DNA from: Monocercomonoides exilis
Lineage: Eukaryota > Preaxostyla > Oxymonadida > Polymastigidae
Direction: 5' to 3'
DNA: 64,000 bases
Assembly: GCA_001643675.2 (NCBI GenBank)
Contig: LSRY02000016.1
Coordinates: 868,001 to 932,000 of the forward strand
Both the position numbers and the translations under genes were made by a program. Position 1 is the first letter of the stretch. Each line of letters begins with the position of its first letter. Of the stretch, positions 1 to 12,703 are shown one piece after another. Under the pieces are notes generated by a model. That model saw only the letters and a list, made by a program, of their open reading frames with translations. It ran no database searches and had not been told where the DNA came from.

Positions 1-615
1 GCATCTTCTACCTCGTTCTTGGAGCTGTCGTATTGTAAAATTCATTTAAATCAATAATTGTAATTTCAAAAAACTCACTAAAAAAACACACCTCATATTC
101 AAACTCATCCCTTTTAGTTTTTGGCTTTGCATTTTCAATTTCACCAACAAAAAATCCTTCCATAACATCTCCTTCTCTTCTGCTAGTTATTCTATCATCC
201 CCCAAGTATTTTTCATCATATGATTCCCACATGTCGAACGTAGAGCCATCTTTCATATTTTCTCTCTCAGCCAACGCTTTCCTCTTTAAACGTTGAACCT
301 GTAATGCATAAACATCATCGTTTGAAATGTATTGCTTGAAAGCTTTTGTTGTCCTAAGAAGCTATATAACGTTATTGTTAAATTAAAAAGATCACTTTTT
401 CCTGGCACACAGCTCCCAATGTTCTTGGAGAACAAAATCCTAGTATTGCGGTCAAAGAAGATTTAGTGAGGTTTGAGAATAAGCCAAGCTGCTTTTCAGA
501 CAAAAGAGCTTCTGCAGTTAATATTTTATTTTTCTTTTCTCTAATGAAACAACAGCAAATTTCGAAGTTCCAAAAGAATATGTAAATACTATGCAATGCA
601 AGCAAACTGCTCCAT
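1..615 (-). CDS. F-box-like protein, N-terminal part (runs off left edge)
   Basis: No single long ORF exists; the model joins exons 608-615, 396-540, 92-361 and 1-24, with introns of 67, 34 and 67 nt and GT-AG borders. Phase holds across all joins. The first exon carries only ATG GAG CA. Residues about 20-65 fit an F-box: LTAILGFCSPRTLGAVCQ, followed by KAFKQYISNDDVYALQ, which matches the usual VCK-RF---ASDD-LW pattern with Tyr in place of Trp. A charged stretch (LKRKALAERE) follows. If it is an F-box protein, it would bind Skp1 and present substrates to an SCF ubiquitin ligase. The substrate-binding part lies outside the window. The apparent stop at 8-10 sits inside the third exon-intron read-through and is bypassed by the 25-91 intron. 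The join is well supported by phase; the F-box call is moderate. Confidence 0.6.
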
Positions 616-1004
616 TAATATGAATGATATGACGAGTGATTTTGCTCGAAAATGGAAATTGATTTATGAATAATTCCTCAATATATTTGATCAAATCATT
701 TAATCATTTTTTTTGAAATGTTTTTTGATTGAGAATATTTTCAAACTTGAAAGTCGGTTTTGAAGTGAAAAATATGTTCCTTAAAAAACAAGTGATTTTG
801 CTGCCATTCTCCATGATAGAAAATATTTTGTTTTCATGTTAAAAAGTATTCGTAGTTTTTTTCTCTTAATGAATATTTGCACTTGAAAAGAAAATAAAAA
901 AAGAAAATATAAACACAAAAGAAGAGTTACTAAGATGAAATGAAGATAATGAAAATTATGAAGAAAAATATGTCACAATTTTCTGTTTTAATACAAAATT
1001 CAGA
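616..1004. other. Intergenic, upstream of the F-box gene
   Basis: AT-rich spacer between the F-box start and the Sds3-like stop, with both genes on the minus strand. It must hold the F-box gene promoter and the Sds3-like 3' end. No motif stands out. Confidence 0.5.
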
Positions 1005-3265
1005 TCAAAAAGCGAAGTGTATATTTGGTTGTTTTGCTTTCAATTTTTTCATTGAAATGCGATGCCTAAAGCCATCAGGAGTTCCAACTGTGATCTAAAA
1101 AAATTATAAAATATTAATTGAAAAGACAATTAATAATTAATAATTTATAATCAATAAAAATAAATGTGATACACAACAAATTCATACCCCTTCTTGTGAT
1201 ATGCTTTCAATCACTCCAGTTATCTTCCCCTTTTCTCCTTGTTCCTCAATCGTAATAAAATCATTCGCCCACAAGATATGCCCCATGTACAGCAGCGACG
1301 AATCGTCCAATAGCCGAATGGCAGACAGCCCACCGAAGTTTCCTCTGAACGCCTCTCCTTTCTCTGCAATGTATTCTCCGTCTTCTTTGACCTGCGCATC
1401 CGACAGGGTGAACTTGACTGGAGGAATTCCCGATGACAGCCTCCGCTTCAGCACCAGCGACGAAGAGCCGCTGATCGCTGCTGCAGTCACAGCCTCTGCC
1501 GCCGCCGAAGCGTTTGAGTGGTGCTCTCCGCTCTGCTCTGCACGCAGCGTGGGCGCAGAAATCGTCGGCGCTGAGGCAGACGGAGGCGGGTTGACGGGCG
1601 GGACAGTCGTTGCGGAAGAGGCAGAAGGTGGGGAACTGAGAGTGGTGCTGGAAAGAGAGGGAGAAAGTGATGCGGCTGAAGAGGAAGGAGAAGGAGACGG
1701 AGACAACGAGCGGCGGTGTTTCAATGGAGGGTGATCTGTTGAAGTTGCATCGCTTGGATACAAAGACGCTCCTTCAGCACTTGCACTTTCGCTTTGATTG
1801 GCAGCTGCATGTGACAAATCAGCATCGTGAATGCTTGCATCAATACCTGCTTTTCTGCTTTCTTTTTCTCTGCCTCCTCTGCTTTCTGAAGCGCTTGATG
1901 TGTGAATTGATGAGGTTGAAGAAGAAGATGAGGAGGATGAGGATGAAGGCAATGAAGAGGCTGTTAAAGAAGCTCCAGAAACAGAAAGTGAAGAAGCAGA
2001 ATCAGACGATGTTGTGTTAGCAAAAGAAGAAAGCATTGAAGTGGATGACAGATGCGAGTCAAGGGGAACATGAGAAGGCAAAGCAGCCGAATCGTTCGTG
2101 GCAAACAAAGCCTCGTTTTCGGCTGAATGAAATATGGACAGAGGAACAGGAACAGGAGCGGTGTCTTCAGAAATGTTGAATGTGGGAGTGGAACTGTATG
2201 GCGTGCGTGTGGTGGGTGCAGACAAAAAGGGGAAGTAAGTGTGGATGTAGTCTGTGGAAAGAAGCCCTGTGTACGAAGGAAAGCGATCGGAGAAAGGAAA
2301 GGGGGGAAGACTGGAATATGGGGATGCTGTATCTTTCAGATTTTCGATATCTAATTCAGGGTCGTGTGCATCCAGCAATGAAGAATCATCAGCGGGAGGA
2401 TCTTGAATCATAGAAATCGAATCATCATCATTTCTGCTTGTCTTTGATCCACTGAAAACTTTTTGCTTTGAAGAATTCGTTTTTGTCTTTTGCATTTCCT
2501 TGCAATTGACATCATTCCTAAATTTACGTTTTTGTCTATATTGGTTGTTGAGGATGATGCTTCGTTCCTTTTCTTTTTTCTGCAGCATATTCATCAATGC
2601 AATTCGTTCTTCGACATTCTGCCCTGCTTCACCCACACTCGAAATGAGTCCTTCAGCTTCATTCCACACTAAGGCGCTCGAGGTTGTCAGCACCCCAACG
2701 TCAAATACCTTGCCATCCACTGTTAGAAAAGTTGACGGAAACATTGATTGTTCCGAATCAGGATCTGTCTGCTCGGAAGATGGAGTTTTGCTTTGTTTTC
2801 CGATTTTTCCATGTGAAATTTCATCTGAAACAGATTGAATAAGCTGCTCTTGAGCTGCCTGATAATCATAAATAAAACAAAAATTACAATGCAATATTCA
2901 TATTTTGAACAAACTAAAAATGTTTGGCGGGCCAGGGCTCTTTCATGGGCATAAGTGCGAAGTATGTTGGCTTCTTCTGTTTGAAGTGCAAGAACCGCAG
3001 CAGTTAATTGGTTATCTCTCTCAATAGTTATTTTATTCAATTGATGCTTTATTTTCGAACTTGTACCTGAAAATTTGATTGTTATCAATCTTTTTTGAAA
3101 TTTGAGGATTATTCAAAAACCTGCAATAACTCTATCTGCTTCTTTATAAAGATAGTCGAGCTGGGCGCATGTTGCCTGATACTTAAATATGTTGAACATA
3201 TCATTAATATTTCACACATATGCGTATTGACATACTTTTGAAGCTAATTCATCAACTGAAGTCAT
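1005..3265 (-). CDS. Sds3/BRMS1-like coiled-coil protein (665 aa)
   Basis: Exons are 3236-3265, 3121-3175, 2915-3066, 1188-2858 and 1005-1094 (introns 60, 54, 56, 93 nt). The total is 1998 nt, in frame from ATG to TGA. Residues about 10-100 form a coiled coil with an Sds3 look: Lys/Leu heptads, then EEANILRTYAHERALARQTF and the AAQEQLIQSVSDEI helix. The C-terminus (GGLSAIRLLDD, then ITVGTPDGFRHRISMKKLKA) resembles the Sds3 C-terminal beta module with a basic, repeated DG-R-RI strand. Between them lie about 400 residues rich in Ser, Pro, Thr and Ala. Sds3 proteins are scaffold subunits of Rpd3/Sin3 histone deacetylase complexes in the nucleus. The gene shares a 149-bp intergenic region with the kinesin gene. 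The Ser/Pro middle is far longer than in usual family members. Family call moderate; gene structure strong. Confidence 0.6.
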
Positions 3266-3414
3266 TCATAAATATCTTTAAGGTTTATGTAAAGTTTTTC
3301 AAGAATTGTTGGATATCTTATTTTCAATGCAAATATTCAAAAAATTCGATTGCTATTTTGGTATGTTCATTTTTCATTTTTCCAACCATAACTAATAATT
3401 TCTCACTTGAAGTC
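3266..3414. promoter_or_regulatory. Shared head-to-head promoter region, Sds3-like / kinesin
   Basis: Only 149 bp separate the two divergent start codons, so both genes must start from here. The sequence is AT-rich without an obvious TATA box or repeated element. Confidence 0.5.
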
Positions 3415-5915
3415 ATGGCTTTTTTACCGGACCATTCAGTATACTTTCAGTCAAAATCAACAGAAATTCAAACAACAGAAGATCCAATTAAAGTCGTTAT
3501 TCGAGCTAGGTTTTTCTATTTTTTAGGAAAATTATCGGTTAAGTTTATAAAGCTTTTTTGTATATTTTTCATTTTTTGAGACCTCTTCAAGATGAAGAAC
3601 AGCAATTTGTTTATCTTCAACGCACAGATACTGGAAAGCAAACGATTCACGTTCCAACAACTATTCAACATTCACAAGGAACGAGCTCAACATCATACAC
3701 ATTTGACCGCATTTATGACACAACGACAAATCAACAAACCATATTCAATGAGATAGTTTGTTAGAATTTTTTATTTTATCCATATTTTTTTATCAATAAC
3801 TTTTTTGAAAATATTTTTTTGATTAAGGCGAAACCAACAGTCGATGATTGTCTAAAGGGATATAATTGCACAATCTTTGCATATGGCTTGACTGGAAGTG
3901 GAAAAACTTACACCATGGAAGGGAAACATAACGAAAAAGGAGATTTCGATGGACTAGAAATTGGAATCATTCCTCGTTCACTTCATAGAATATTCTCTAT
4001 TCTTGAAAGTGCTTGTCCTGGAGGAGTTATTGGAGAAGCTGGAGAAGCATCATCTTCATATGCATCCTCATCATCGCGTGGTGTTTCACGCCCTCCATCG
4101 CGGGCACCTTCTCCTTCATCTTCGTTATCTCAAATCCGCTTGGACGATCTCTTCACAGCCGTAAATGCTCTGCCACCAGCTAATGCAGACCTTCAGCAGC
4201 TGTTTGGGGACAGTCACATCACCAGCTACAAAGTGATGGTTTCGAATGTTGAGGTGTATATGGAGTCGCTGAATGATCTTCTTGTGGAGGAGAAGAAAGG
4301 AGCAGACAGCGTTAGCCGCGGGCAGGAGAAGCGGAAGCTGACGATAGTGCAGAGCAAAGAAAACGAAGTTGTTGTGCAAGGGCTGAGGGAAGAGATCGTA
4401 ACGTCTACAGAAGACGCGCTGTATTGGTTGAAAGAAGGCTCGAAGAAGCGAGCGACAGCAGGGACACTGCTGAATCCTCGCTCTTCTCGCTCTCATTCGA
4501 TATTCACGATATCAGTGCAGATCTGGATGCGCACGAAGCAAGGAGTAGAAGAGATCAAGCTGGGCAAGCTGAATCTGGTGGACTTGGCCGGGTCCGAGTG
4601 CGTGGGGAAGTCCAAAGCGGAGAAGCTGCAGCAGCAGGAGGCTGGTTTTATTAACCAGTCACTGCTCAGTCTGAGCAAAGTGATTACGGCACTGCAGCAA
4701 AAACAGTCATACATTCCGTACCGCGAGACGAATCTAACGCGCATCCTGCAGAACTCGCTGGGAGGGAACAGCAAGACGACGCTGATTGCAACGGTGGATC
4801 TATCGAAGAGCAACGCAGAGACGACGAAGTCGACACTGGACTTTGCATTCCGCACGAAATCGATTCAGAACAAGCCGAAGCTGAACGTAGCGATTTCGTC
4901 GGCTTCCATCATCAAAGGACTGGAAGTGGAGCTGCAGAAGACGAGAAGAGACTTGCAGCAGCAGATCGAGAAAGAAGGAGTGTGTGTTCCAGTGGATGAA
5001 GTCGATAGGCTCAGAAAGGCAGAAAAGGATATGAAAAAACTGGAGGAGATGCTGGAAGAAAGGGATGAAGAGTTAAAAAGTGAAAGGGAGCAAGTTGAAG
5101 AATTACGTGCACAGCTGGATAAGGTGAACGCAGAAAAAGAAGAAGTTGCTGAAGCAAAGAGAGAAATTGAAGGGGTTTTGTGCGAAAGTGAAAAGAATGC
5201 AGAAGAATTAAAAGATAAATTGGACAAAGCAAACGATGAGATTTCTTCACTCAAAGCGGAGAAAGAGGAGCTTATCACACAGAAGTCAGAACTGCATGAA
5301 CGATACCTCAAATTGGTTGCAGAGTCTCAAGAAAAAGAACAGAAACTGAACCTGGAAGAAGAGAAGAAGCGTGAAATTGGAGAAAAATACAAAGTGGCTG
5401 TGGATGAGTGGGAGGATTACAGCAGCAAGCGGAGGCAAAAAGGAAGCTCTTTTGAAGATTTTCAGACAGTCAGCAGCTTTTTGATGTGGATGAAAGGAAA
5501 CTTAATTCCGAAACTTATCTCTCCAATTTCTCTATTGGCAGAAGAGCACAGCTCCAGCGATATTTCGAAAGAAAGCGAAGAAATAAAGAGGAAAGAGGAC
5601 AAACTAAAAGAAGAAGTCGATGAAGAGTTTGAGAAGATAATGAAAGATATACAGAAGATGAAGAGGGAAGTGGAAGAAGCGACGGCCAAACAGAAAGAAG
5701 CAGAGATGATTATCAATCAGATGAGAATAGGAGACAGCCAGATGGATGCTGAGATTCTGTCCCAGCAGCAGAGCTTGATTGAGCGTGTGAATGCGCTGCA
5801 GAAGCAGATAAATGACAGGCACAACGACAGAATTGAGTCTCACACACGAATCTTAGACGCACTTCACCACAACACCTCAGTTCTTCAGTCGTCGCTTTCT
5901 GAAAGTGCTATTTGA
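3415..5915 (+). CDS. Kinesin-5 (BimC)-like plus-end motor (785 aa)
   Basis: Exons 3415-3509, 3581-3755 and 3828-5915 (introns 71 and 72 nt) join in frame. The motor is N-terminal, residues about 22-440: IKVVIRARPL, P-loop GLTGSGKT (about 110-117), switch I NPRSSRSH, switch II LVDLAGSE, IPYRETNLTRILQ, and the IQNKP tail of the motor typical of BimC/kinesin-5. Coiled coil follows from about 450 to 690, then a short tail. Kinesin-5 motors cross-link and slide antiparallel spindle microtubules. Two oddities: the P-loop has Leu where kinesins almost always have Gln (GQTGxGKT), and a Ser/Pro-rich insert of about 40 residues follows the first strands of the motor, making it roughly 90 residues longer than usual. 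The upstream ATG gives a short leader before the first motor strand. Kinesin is certain; subfamily likely. Confidence 0.9.
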
Positions 5916-7035
5916 AGATTTCTCTCTTCCCCTCTCTCTCTTTCTTAGCTCAAAGAAAAATATATGTTTAAAATGGATATTAAACAGTGAAATGAGTCAT
6001 TCCAGCACATTCATCCCATACACTTCATTATTCAACCCGCGCACTTCACCTCTCTCAATCGACATCTCCTATTCATTTCAATAAAAGCTCCCACAAACGA
6101 TGAAAATTTACCGTTTTGTCGCATCATTTGCATGTTTGTATCTCAATCTTCATGTGGAAAAGGAGGACTTCTTAAGTGCCTTCAAATGTATTTGTGCCTT
6201 TGCATTTGGAAATTCGTCGAATTTATTTGATTTGATCGTCAAAGGGAAAGCGTTTCTTTACAGAATTTAGCATAATGATAAAACATTGAAGAATTCATTA
6301 AATAAAAATTTGTAAATATTCTATTTGGTCATGTGTTTTTGTTTTCACATTTCATCCTTTTTTTCAAAATTTTTGATTTTTGAAATTGCAAATAAGAAAA
6401 ATTATGTATAACAAAAATTTGGAATGACCAATTCATTTCCGGTTCAAATCACAAAGACGAAGATGAACAAAAGCGTTTTCATGAAGCTCATTTAACAATC
6501 ATTTTGTGCAAATTGATTGAATTTCAAAGAAAAATAAAACATGATTTTTCTTTTTCGAAAAGCAGGAAGGAACATTATGAAACAATTTCAGTTTTGAATA
6601 TAAATGAGTTCAATAGACTTTTCATTTTTTGAATACTGTGAATATTAACATCGAAAGAATATCTGAAAATTTCATAGTTTTTTGTAAATGTTGTTCATTT
6701 CAGATGGTCAATGGACAATTTTTTTTGCAAACATTTGGACAAAAACACAAACGATAATATCTGAGATATGAAATTTTGAGAAGCAATCATTCAAGCAATC
6801 TTCACTATATTTCTTTTTTAACATACTTTTTGTGAATGAGACTTTTAGCCTTGTTCTGTTTTAATAACTTCAATGAGCATAAATCATAAATTCAATGCAC
6901 ATGTCAAATGTACAAATTCTTTTATAAATGTGAAATGAGGAATACAAACTGCTAAATCGATAAAAAAGCTAAATTTGAGAAAATGAGAGTGAAAAAAAAA
7001 AAAATCAAAAGAATGAACGAAAATGGATGTGAGGA
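5916..7035. other. Convergent intergenic region
   Basis: This is the 3' flank of both the kinesin gene and the DNAJ gene. It is AT-rich, has stops in all frames, and shows no repeat or RNA gene that I can support. A GGTTCAAATC string near 6440 was checked as a tRNA B box and rejected. Confidence 0.5.
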
Positions 7036-8552
7036 TTACTGAATTGAGCATTGGACCTGTGTTGCCCCACCAGGTCCGTAGCCTCCTCCTCTCATATCAT
7101 CATCGTCGTCATCAGGGTCTGTTGCTCTGGATTGAGAATATCTGCTCTCATCTTCATCTCTCCTTGAACGATGCCTCTGTCTGTTGGACGAGCCTGTTGC
7201 AGTCGTCGACCCGCTGCTGCCGTCCATTTCGCTCAGCTCGACTTCTTCCACATCTGCATCTTCAGGTATTTCTGGCTGTGGAGTCCCGGGGAATATTTTG
7301 AGGAGGTTTTTCTTCATCATTGCATTCAGTGAGCCCTTTTGTGGATATTCAACTTCGAATGTAACGTAGAGATTTCCTTTCTCCAGTGCCGAACGATAAA
7401 CGGGCATGCCTTCATTCACCACTCCGCGCACATCACCAGGCTTGATGACGTCTCCGGGTTCTGATGTCAGCATAAGCTTTCTCCCGTCTAACGTAACCAC
7501 TTCAAAAGCAAAGCCGCACAGCGACTCAGCCAGGGTTATCTTCTTGGTGATATGGAGATCTCTCCCTTTTCGGACAAATACTGGATGAGGTGCTTCGTTG
7601 ATGATGATGACAACATCACCTGCTTCTACATCAGGCTCTTCATTACCTTCATTCTTCAAAGTTATCTTCTGACCATTTTGCATTCCTCTTTCCACATAAA
7701 TCTCAATTTCTTTTGGCTTTTCAACAACGTATTCTCCATCGCATTCAGGACATATATCTTCTGGATCAATTATCACACCCTTTTGGTGGCAATTACGACA
7801 TGGCTGTTGAGATGTTGAAATAAATCCAGGCCCTAACCTTTGAGTTACGGTCATAATCTTTCTTCCATTGCATACGGGGCAAACTTGAACAGCACCTGGC
7901 TTTGCCGAGCCTTTACCTTTACATGTCGCACAAATTTTGCGAGCAGTAATTTTCAGTTTCTTTGTTTTTCCGTTGTACAAATCTTGAAGAGATAATTTAA
8001 TTGGATATGTAACATCTTCACCTTTTTGAGGACCTTGCGGTTCTCCAACACCAAACCCAAAGAGTTGAGAAAACAAATCTCCTGCATCATGAAAGTTTTC
8101 TCCTCCTCCTTCTTTTAATCCTTCTTCTCCATATCTGATGGCGAAAAACAAATAAAAAACTGTTTCAAAAAATACATTATCAAAAAGCAATGCACAAACT
8201 TGTCATAAAGCTCTCTCTTTTTTTGATCGCTTAAAACCTCGTAGGCCATTCCAACTTCTTTAAACTTTTCTGCAGCTTCAGGATTGTCAGGCTTTTTCAT
8301 TAATTTGTTTTGAAATATTCATTTTCAAAAATATAATTAAACATTTTCCGAAAAGCATAAATATTTTCAGGATGTCAAAAAATAATTTGAGAGATTTATA
8401 TATAAACTTTTTTATTTGTAAGATAAAAGCATTCAAACATTTTTATCAGGATGCCACTTGAGAGCAGCCTTTCTATAGGCCCTTTTGATTTCGTCTTCAG
8501 TTGCAGTTTTTGTTATTCCTAAAATGTCATAAAATTTTGTATCAGGAGCCAT
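7036..8552 (-). CDS. Type I DnaJ/Hsp40 co-chaperone with CaaX end (434 aa)
   Basis: Exons 8439-8552, 8200-8291 and 7036-8134 (introns 147 and 65 nt) give 434 codons in frame. The J domain is residues 1-70 with HPD at 34-36, so it should stimulate Hsp70 ATPase. A short Gly-rich linker follows. Next is a zinc-finger domain with four CxxC pairs (CATC, CPVC, CRNC, CPEC), then two C-terminal beta domains with substrate-binding character. The Gly positions after CxxC are partly lost (CHQKG, CNGRK), while all eight Cys remain. The last four residues are CSIQ, a CaaX box of farnesyl type, as in DNAJA1/Ydj1, which suggests anchoring on the cytosolic face of ER or other membranes. An acidic Asp run lies near the C-terminus. 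It is the cytosolic DNAJA class rather than a mitochondrial DnaJ. Confidence 0.95.
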
Positions 8553-8802
8553 TACTTTGTTGCCAAAGGCTGCAGTTTAATTTGATCAATTCCCACTTTT
8601 GAAATAATAACGAAAAATCTAATAAAACCAACAGGCAACCGAATTTTCCAATTTTGAATAAGTCAAATAATGCATTGTTGTTTAAACGTACAGAAATTAT
8701 CTGAAAATTGAAAAAGCATTTTTGAAATCATATTTTCGAAAAATTTGAGAATTTCAATTTTTTTTGAAAAAAGAGTTTATTTAAAATATTTGTGAAAAAT
8801 CA

Positions 8803-8834
<32 letters not shown>

Positions 8835-9558
8835 CAATATAATTTTTTGCTCAAAGTTGAGTGATGTTCTCAGCAAAATCTATACAGAAACCTTTATCTT
8901 ATCTTATCTTTTCTTTCTTTTTCACTTTTTGGTTCATTTTAAGAAAATGGAAAAAACAATGAAAGATATTTAATGATGAATGCAATTTCATCTTTCGAAG
9001 AATTATAGATATTTACATAATAAAAGCAAGTTAACATCGAAATAAAAATATTATAATACAATATTAAAAATCAAAAATGAATAAATAAATAAAAATTAAA
9101 ATCCATACAAAAATTATCATTATATCCTTTTATTAAATCTTTTGAATATGTAACTATATTCAAGTTCGAAAACAAATCATTGACCATATCAAACAGTTCA
9201 AAATATTAACGTGTATTTAAAAAAAATTTCAATAAACAAGAAGCTCTTTGAACAACAAATCAAAATTTTATAAATAAAAAAACATTAAAATAACATGTAT
9301 ATTATTTTTCATAAAAAAGGAATGAATGAAAGAAACTCTGCTTTGACGACAGGAGTAAAGATTTTTGTAATTTAACAAATTTTGAAAAAATAAAAATAAA
9401 TATTAAAAATAAATATTAAAAACAAATATGATTCAAGATCGTATCCGAAAAAAATTTACCAATATCGTCAATTCGAAAATCAAAATAAATATGAAAATAA
9501 ATATACAAACATACTCATTTTAATTTAAAAAATCACAAACAATATTGTAACGAAGTTA
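8553..9558. other. Intergenic region upstream of DNAJ
   Basis: Very AT-rich, about 1 kb. It holds the DNAJ promoter side and the 3' end of the next minus-strand gene. Apart from the poly(A) run nothing is recognisable. Confidence 0.5.
8806..8834. repeat. Poly(A) run, 29 nt
   Basis: Uninterrupted A tract in the spacer. No element body is visible next to it. Confidence 0.9.
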
Positions 9559-12500
9559 TTACACCTCATTTGTCAATTCAGAGTCGTTAATGGACGTATA
9601 CTGTCTTCTCTTTTTGTTTCGAATCACGAATAATTTTATCACAACTGTTACAGCAACAGCAACTACTGTAAATACGCTCACAGACACAATTATTGCAACA
9701 AGCTGGGCTTTTGTCAGTTTCTTTGGTTCTTCTTTCTTCTGTTTTACCAAAATTGCATTTGAAGAGAATTTTTTTTCTTCATTAACAACTCCAGCCGGAT
9801 AAGAAAGACGACAAACAACAGATGTATAATCATCCACATTCAATATATCTCGAGGAATTAAAACTTTCATTTCTGTTTCATTCACATACTCAGATACAGC
9901 ACAATTTATCCATTCTTGCTCTTTCCCATTCCTCTTTTTGGATGCTTCGAATGTTAATCCACACGGAAACAAATATGATCCATGAACAACAGCTTCGACT
10001 TTTGAATCACTAACATCTTTGTTGCTCATCTTGTTCATTGCACTCTTGTTCTCTTCATTCAAAGACACATTCTTCAAAATTTGTGAAAAGAAAAACGAAT
10101 TCATGCCATTAATTGCGCTCCCATCTGCTTTTCCATTTGTAAGCAACCCAAGCGGTTTCCCTTCCAATCCATCGCTCCCTGGAGTCAGCGATCTTATGCA
10201 AATATAATCGATTCCTGGTTTCCCGTTTTGACGGATGTTGTAACGTAAAGATGGATATTTCTCCCAACATGCATCAATCGGATGATTATTAAAAAAACTA
10301 CAGTTGTTTAATTCGATTTTGGAGCTGGAAGATAAAATAGCACCTTCTCCAATGTTAATAAAAGAACTATCGTTAATAATTGCACCAGACGAACTTTTCA
10401 ACTCAAGAAGTCCCGAACTCCAAGAACACAATGGATTTTCTTTTTCGTTGTCTCCATTCAAGATTCCTCTTTCTTTGTTCAATTGGGATATTGACTGATG
10501 TGCAATTTTACTGTTTGCAGTCTTATTCATTTTTGCGTTGTTTTCATTCCTTCCATTTATTACAAGCTGAGAAATATTTATTTTTTCCCCTTCAAAAATG
10601 ATCAACTTTAATGGCAAAAGTTTTCCTTCTCCTCCACTAACATTATCACCCTGAAGATCTGTTTTCCATGGTCTAAAAACAACATCAACAATCTCCAAAG
10701 AATGCTTTCCATAAATCAAATCTAATTTGTCTCCTTCAATGGCATCTGGATACTCGATATCAATATGTTTAAAGGAAAGCATTTTTAATCCGCCAAACAC
10801 ATATGTTGTTTTAACTCTTTTTATATCCGCTTTAATATGAAGTATTCCGCGATTCTGCTCAGTCAAAGGAAAAGCCAATGACGATTCATCCGGTGCGGAT
10901 GTAATCAGCGCATATTGAGGCCCAGAAAAAGGATCACCTACATTGACACTATCAATAATCATCATTCTTGATTTTCCGTTGCAAGTATGATGCTCAGTTG
11001 CAATGGAAAGCAAATCGCAAGGTTCCTCTTTTCTTCCACATGTTTTTTCAAAGGTAGATTTTTCACCACCAATGAAAAGATTTTTTGAATGATAAGTCAA
11101 TCTATTTGCTCCATCGCACATCAGATCAACAATATTTCCTTTTCCTTCACTCCTGTCTTCCATTATTATTAGATTCTCCTTCCCATAGATTTCTTCCATT
11201 TCAAACTCAAAGTCTTTCACATAAATTTGCGCTGTTCCAACTGGATAAGAAATGAAAAGAAATTTCCCTTGATCTGCGCTGCAGTCGGAGAACGTAATGA
11301 ACTTTAACGATAAAGATATTGAGTCAGTGACCTCATCCGTTGCCCTGATGGACATTGCTCCTCCTTTTGATTCGTCGTTTTTCCGAGCGTTTCCACGAGT
11401 CATGTATGAAGCAGTTTGATGGCATGTGCAATTCACGAAATGGCTGTTTAATATTGTGGAAGATTGCTTATTATCCGCAATTTCCAAATATATAACTCCT
11501 CCTAATTTGTGTTCAATTGTGCAACAATTTGAAAATTCGCAATCGAGGACACTCGTAAAATGGCGCGCACTCATGATTGTGATGACCGATTGCGAATTGC
11601 TTTTTGTTGTTATTGAAGAAAGCATTGATTTTTCCAGATGAAACTCTTCAGCATCTTCAACAAAGATTAATGCACAAGAAGATATAAATTGCGAGATTTC
11701 AACTTGAATGAGTTCCAAGGTTCCTGACTTGCATTCCATGAAAACGCAGTTCAGCTCAAGCTCTGAATTCGTATTGTTGAAATGCACAACATTTAATAAG
11801 ATATGTGTTCCTTCACCTTCACCAATTATGAACCTTTGATTTCTTCCGCTTTCTTGCTTTGCATCAACGCAAATATCCATATTCCTCAATTCAAACGATC
11901 CACCATTCTTCACATGAAACATTGTTTCGCCAATTTTCACTTTTTTCTCTTCCAGAGCTGTTGTTATGATGGTTTTTTCTTGACTTTTATAAGAAATGTG
12001 GACAGAACAGTCATCAATTACAATTGGCTCTGTATCATATTTGTGGCAGCAACCTGCAACATAAATTGACAATCCTCCTTTTGGTTTGCAAAATTCAATA
12101 GCTTTTTTAATTGTTTTGCATGGAGTTTTCCCTGATTGACCACAGTCAGTCTCATCAACTCCATTTTCACCATCAGCGTCCACTTTAATATCGTCGTTGC
12201 TCATTTCTTCATTAGTGTTGGAAATTTGTTTGTTTGTTAATTTCGATTCTTTCTTATTTTCTCTTCGCGAACTAAAGCTATTCAAATTTGATAAGCTGTT
12301 CATATTTGCAACAGTTTTCATATCCATTCCTATCTTTTCTTCAATGTCATCTTTTTATTTTTTGATGTTTTCTGTTTGTGCTCTGTGATTTGAAATAGCA
12401 ACAGATGTCAACTGATCCAAGTTTTTTTAGATCAACAATGATATTCTCTGCGCTTTGTTTGCTTTGTTGAGAATAAAACAATCTTGCTTCATTGTGTTCG

Positions 12501-12559
12501 GGTTCGACAGCGAATACGATTTCTTTCAAACAAATCAAAAAAGTGAAAATCATAATCAT
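9559..12559 (-). CDS. Secreted single-pass beta-helix surface protein (982 aa)
   Basis: Exon 12403-12559 carries a hydrophobic signal peptide (MIMIFTFLICLKEIVFA) and joins 9559-12350 through a 52-nt intron; 2949 nt close in frame. The donor is GTTGCT, so this junction is the weakest part. Residues about 85-900 are short strand-turn repeats with stacked Asn and Ile/Val (for example FELRNMDICV, IELNNCSFFNN), as in right-handed parallel beta-helix (pectin-lyase-like) proteins. Near the C-terminus a transmembrane helix rich in Val/Ala (about 24 residues, genomic near 9620-9700) is followed by a 20-residue basic tail with YTSI, a possible YxxPhi sorting signal. No catalytic residues are seen. It is likely a cell-surface or vesicular adhesion or recognition protein. 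Two relatives lie in the window: a decayed copy at 31.9-35 kb and the receptor pseudokinase at 61.5 kb. Confidence 0.75.
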
Positions 12560-12669
12560 TATGTCAAAATAAAATGTATGTGTTCCTTGATCAATTCACT
12601 TTCAAAATTCTCGAAAATTAAAATGTTTCATCTAGAAAATATATGTTGTGTGTTAAAAAACACATACTG

Positions 12670-12703
<34 letters not shown>

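Noticed and set aside
6430-6460. tRNA-like B box GGTTCAAATC
   Set aside because: The last consensus bases are wrong and there is no A box or cloverleaf upstream.
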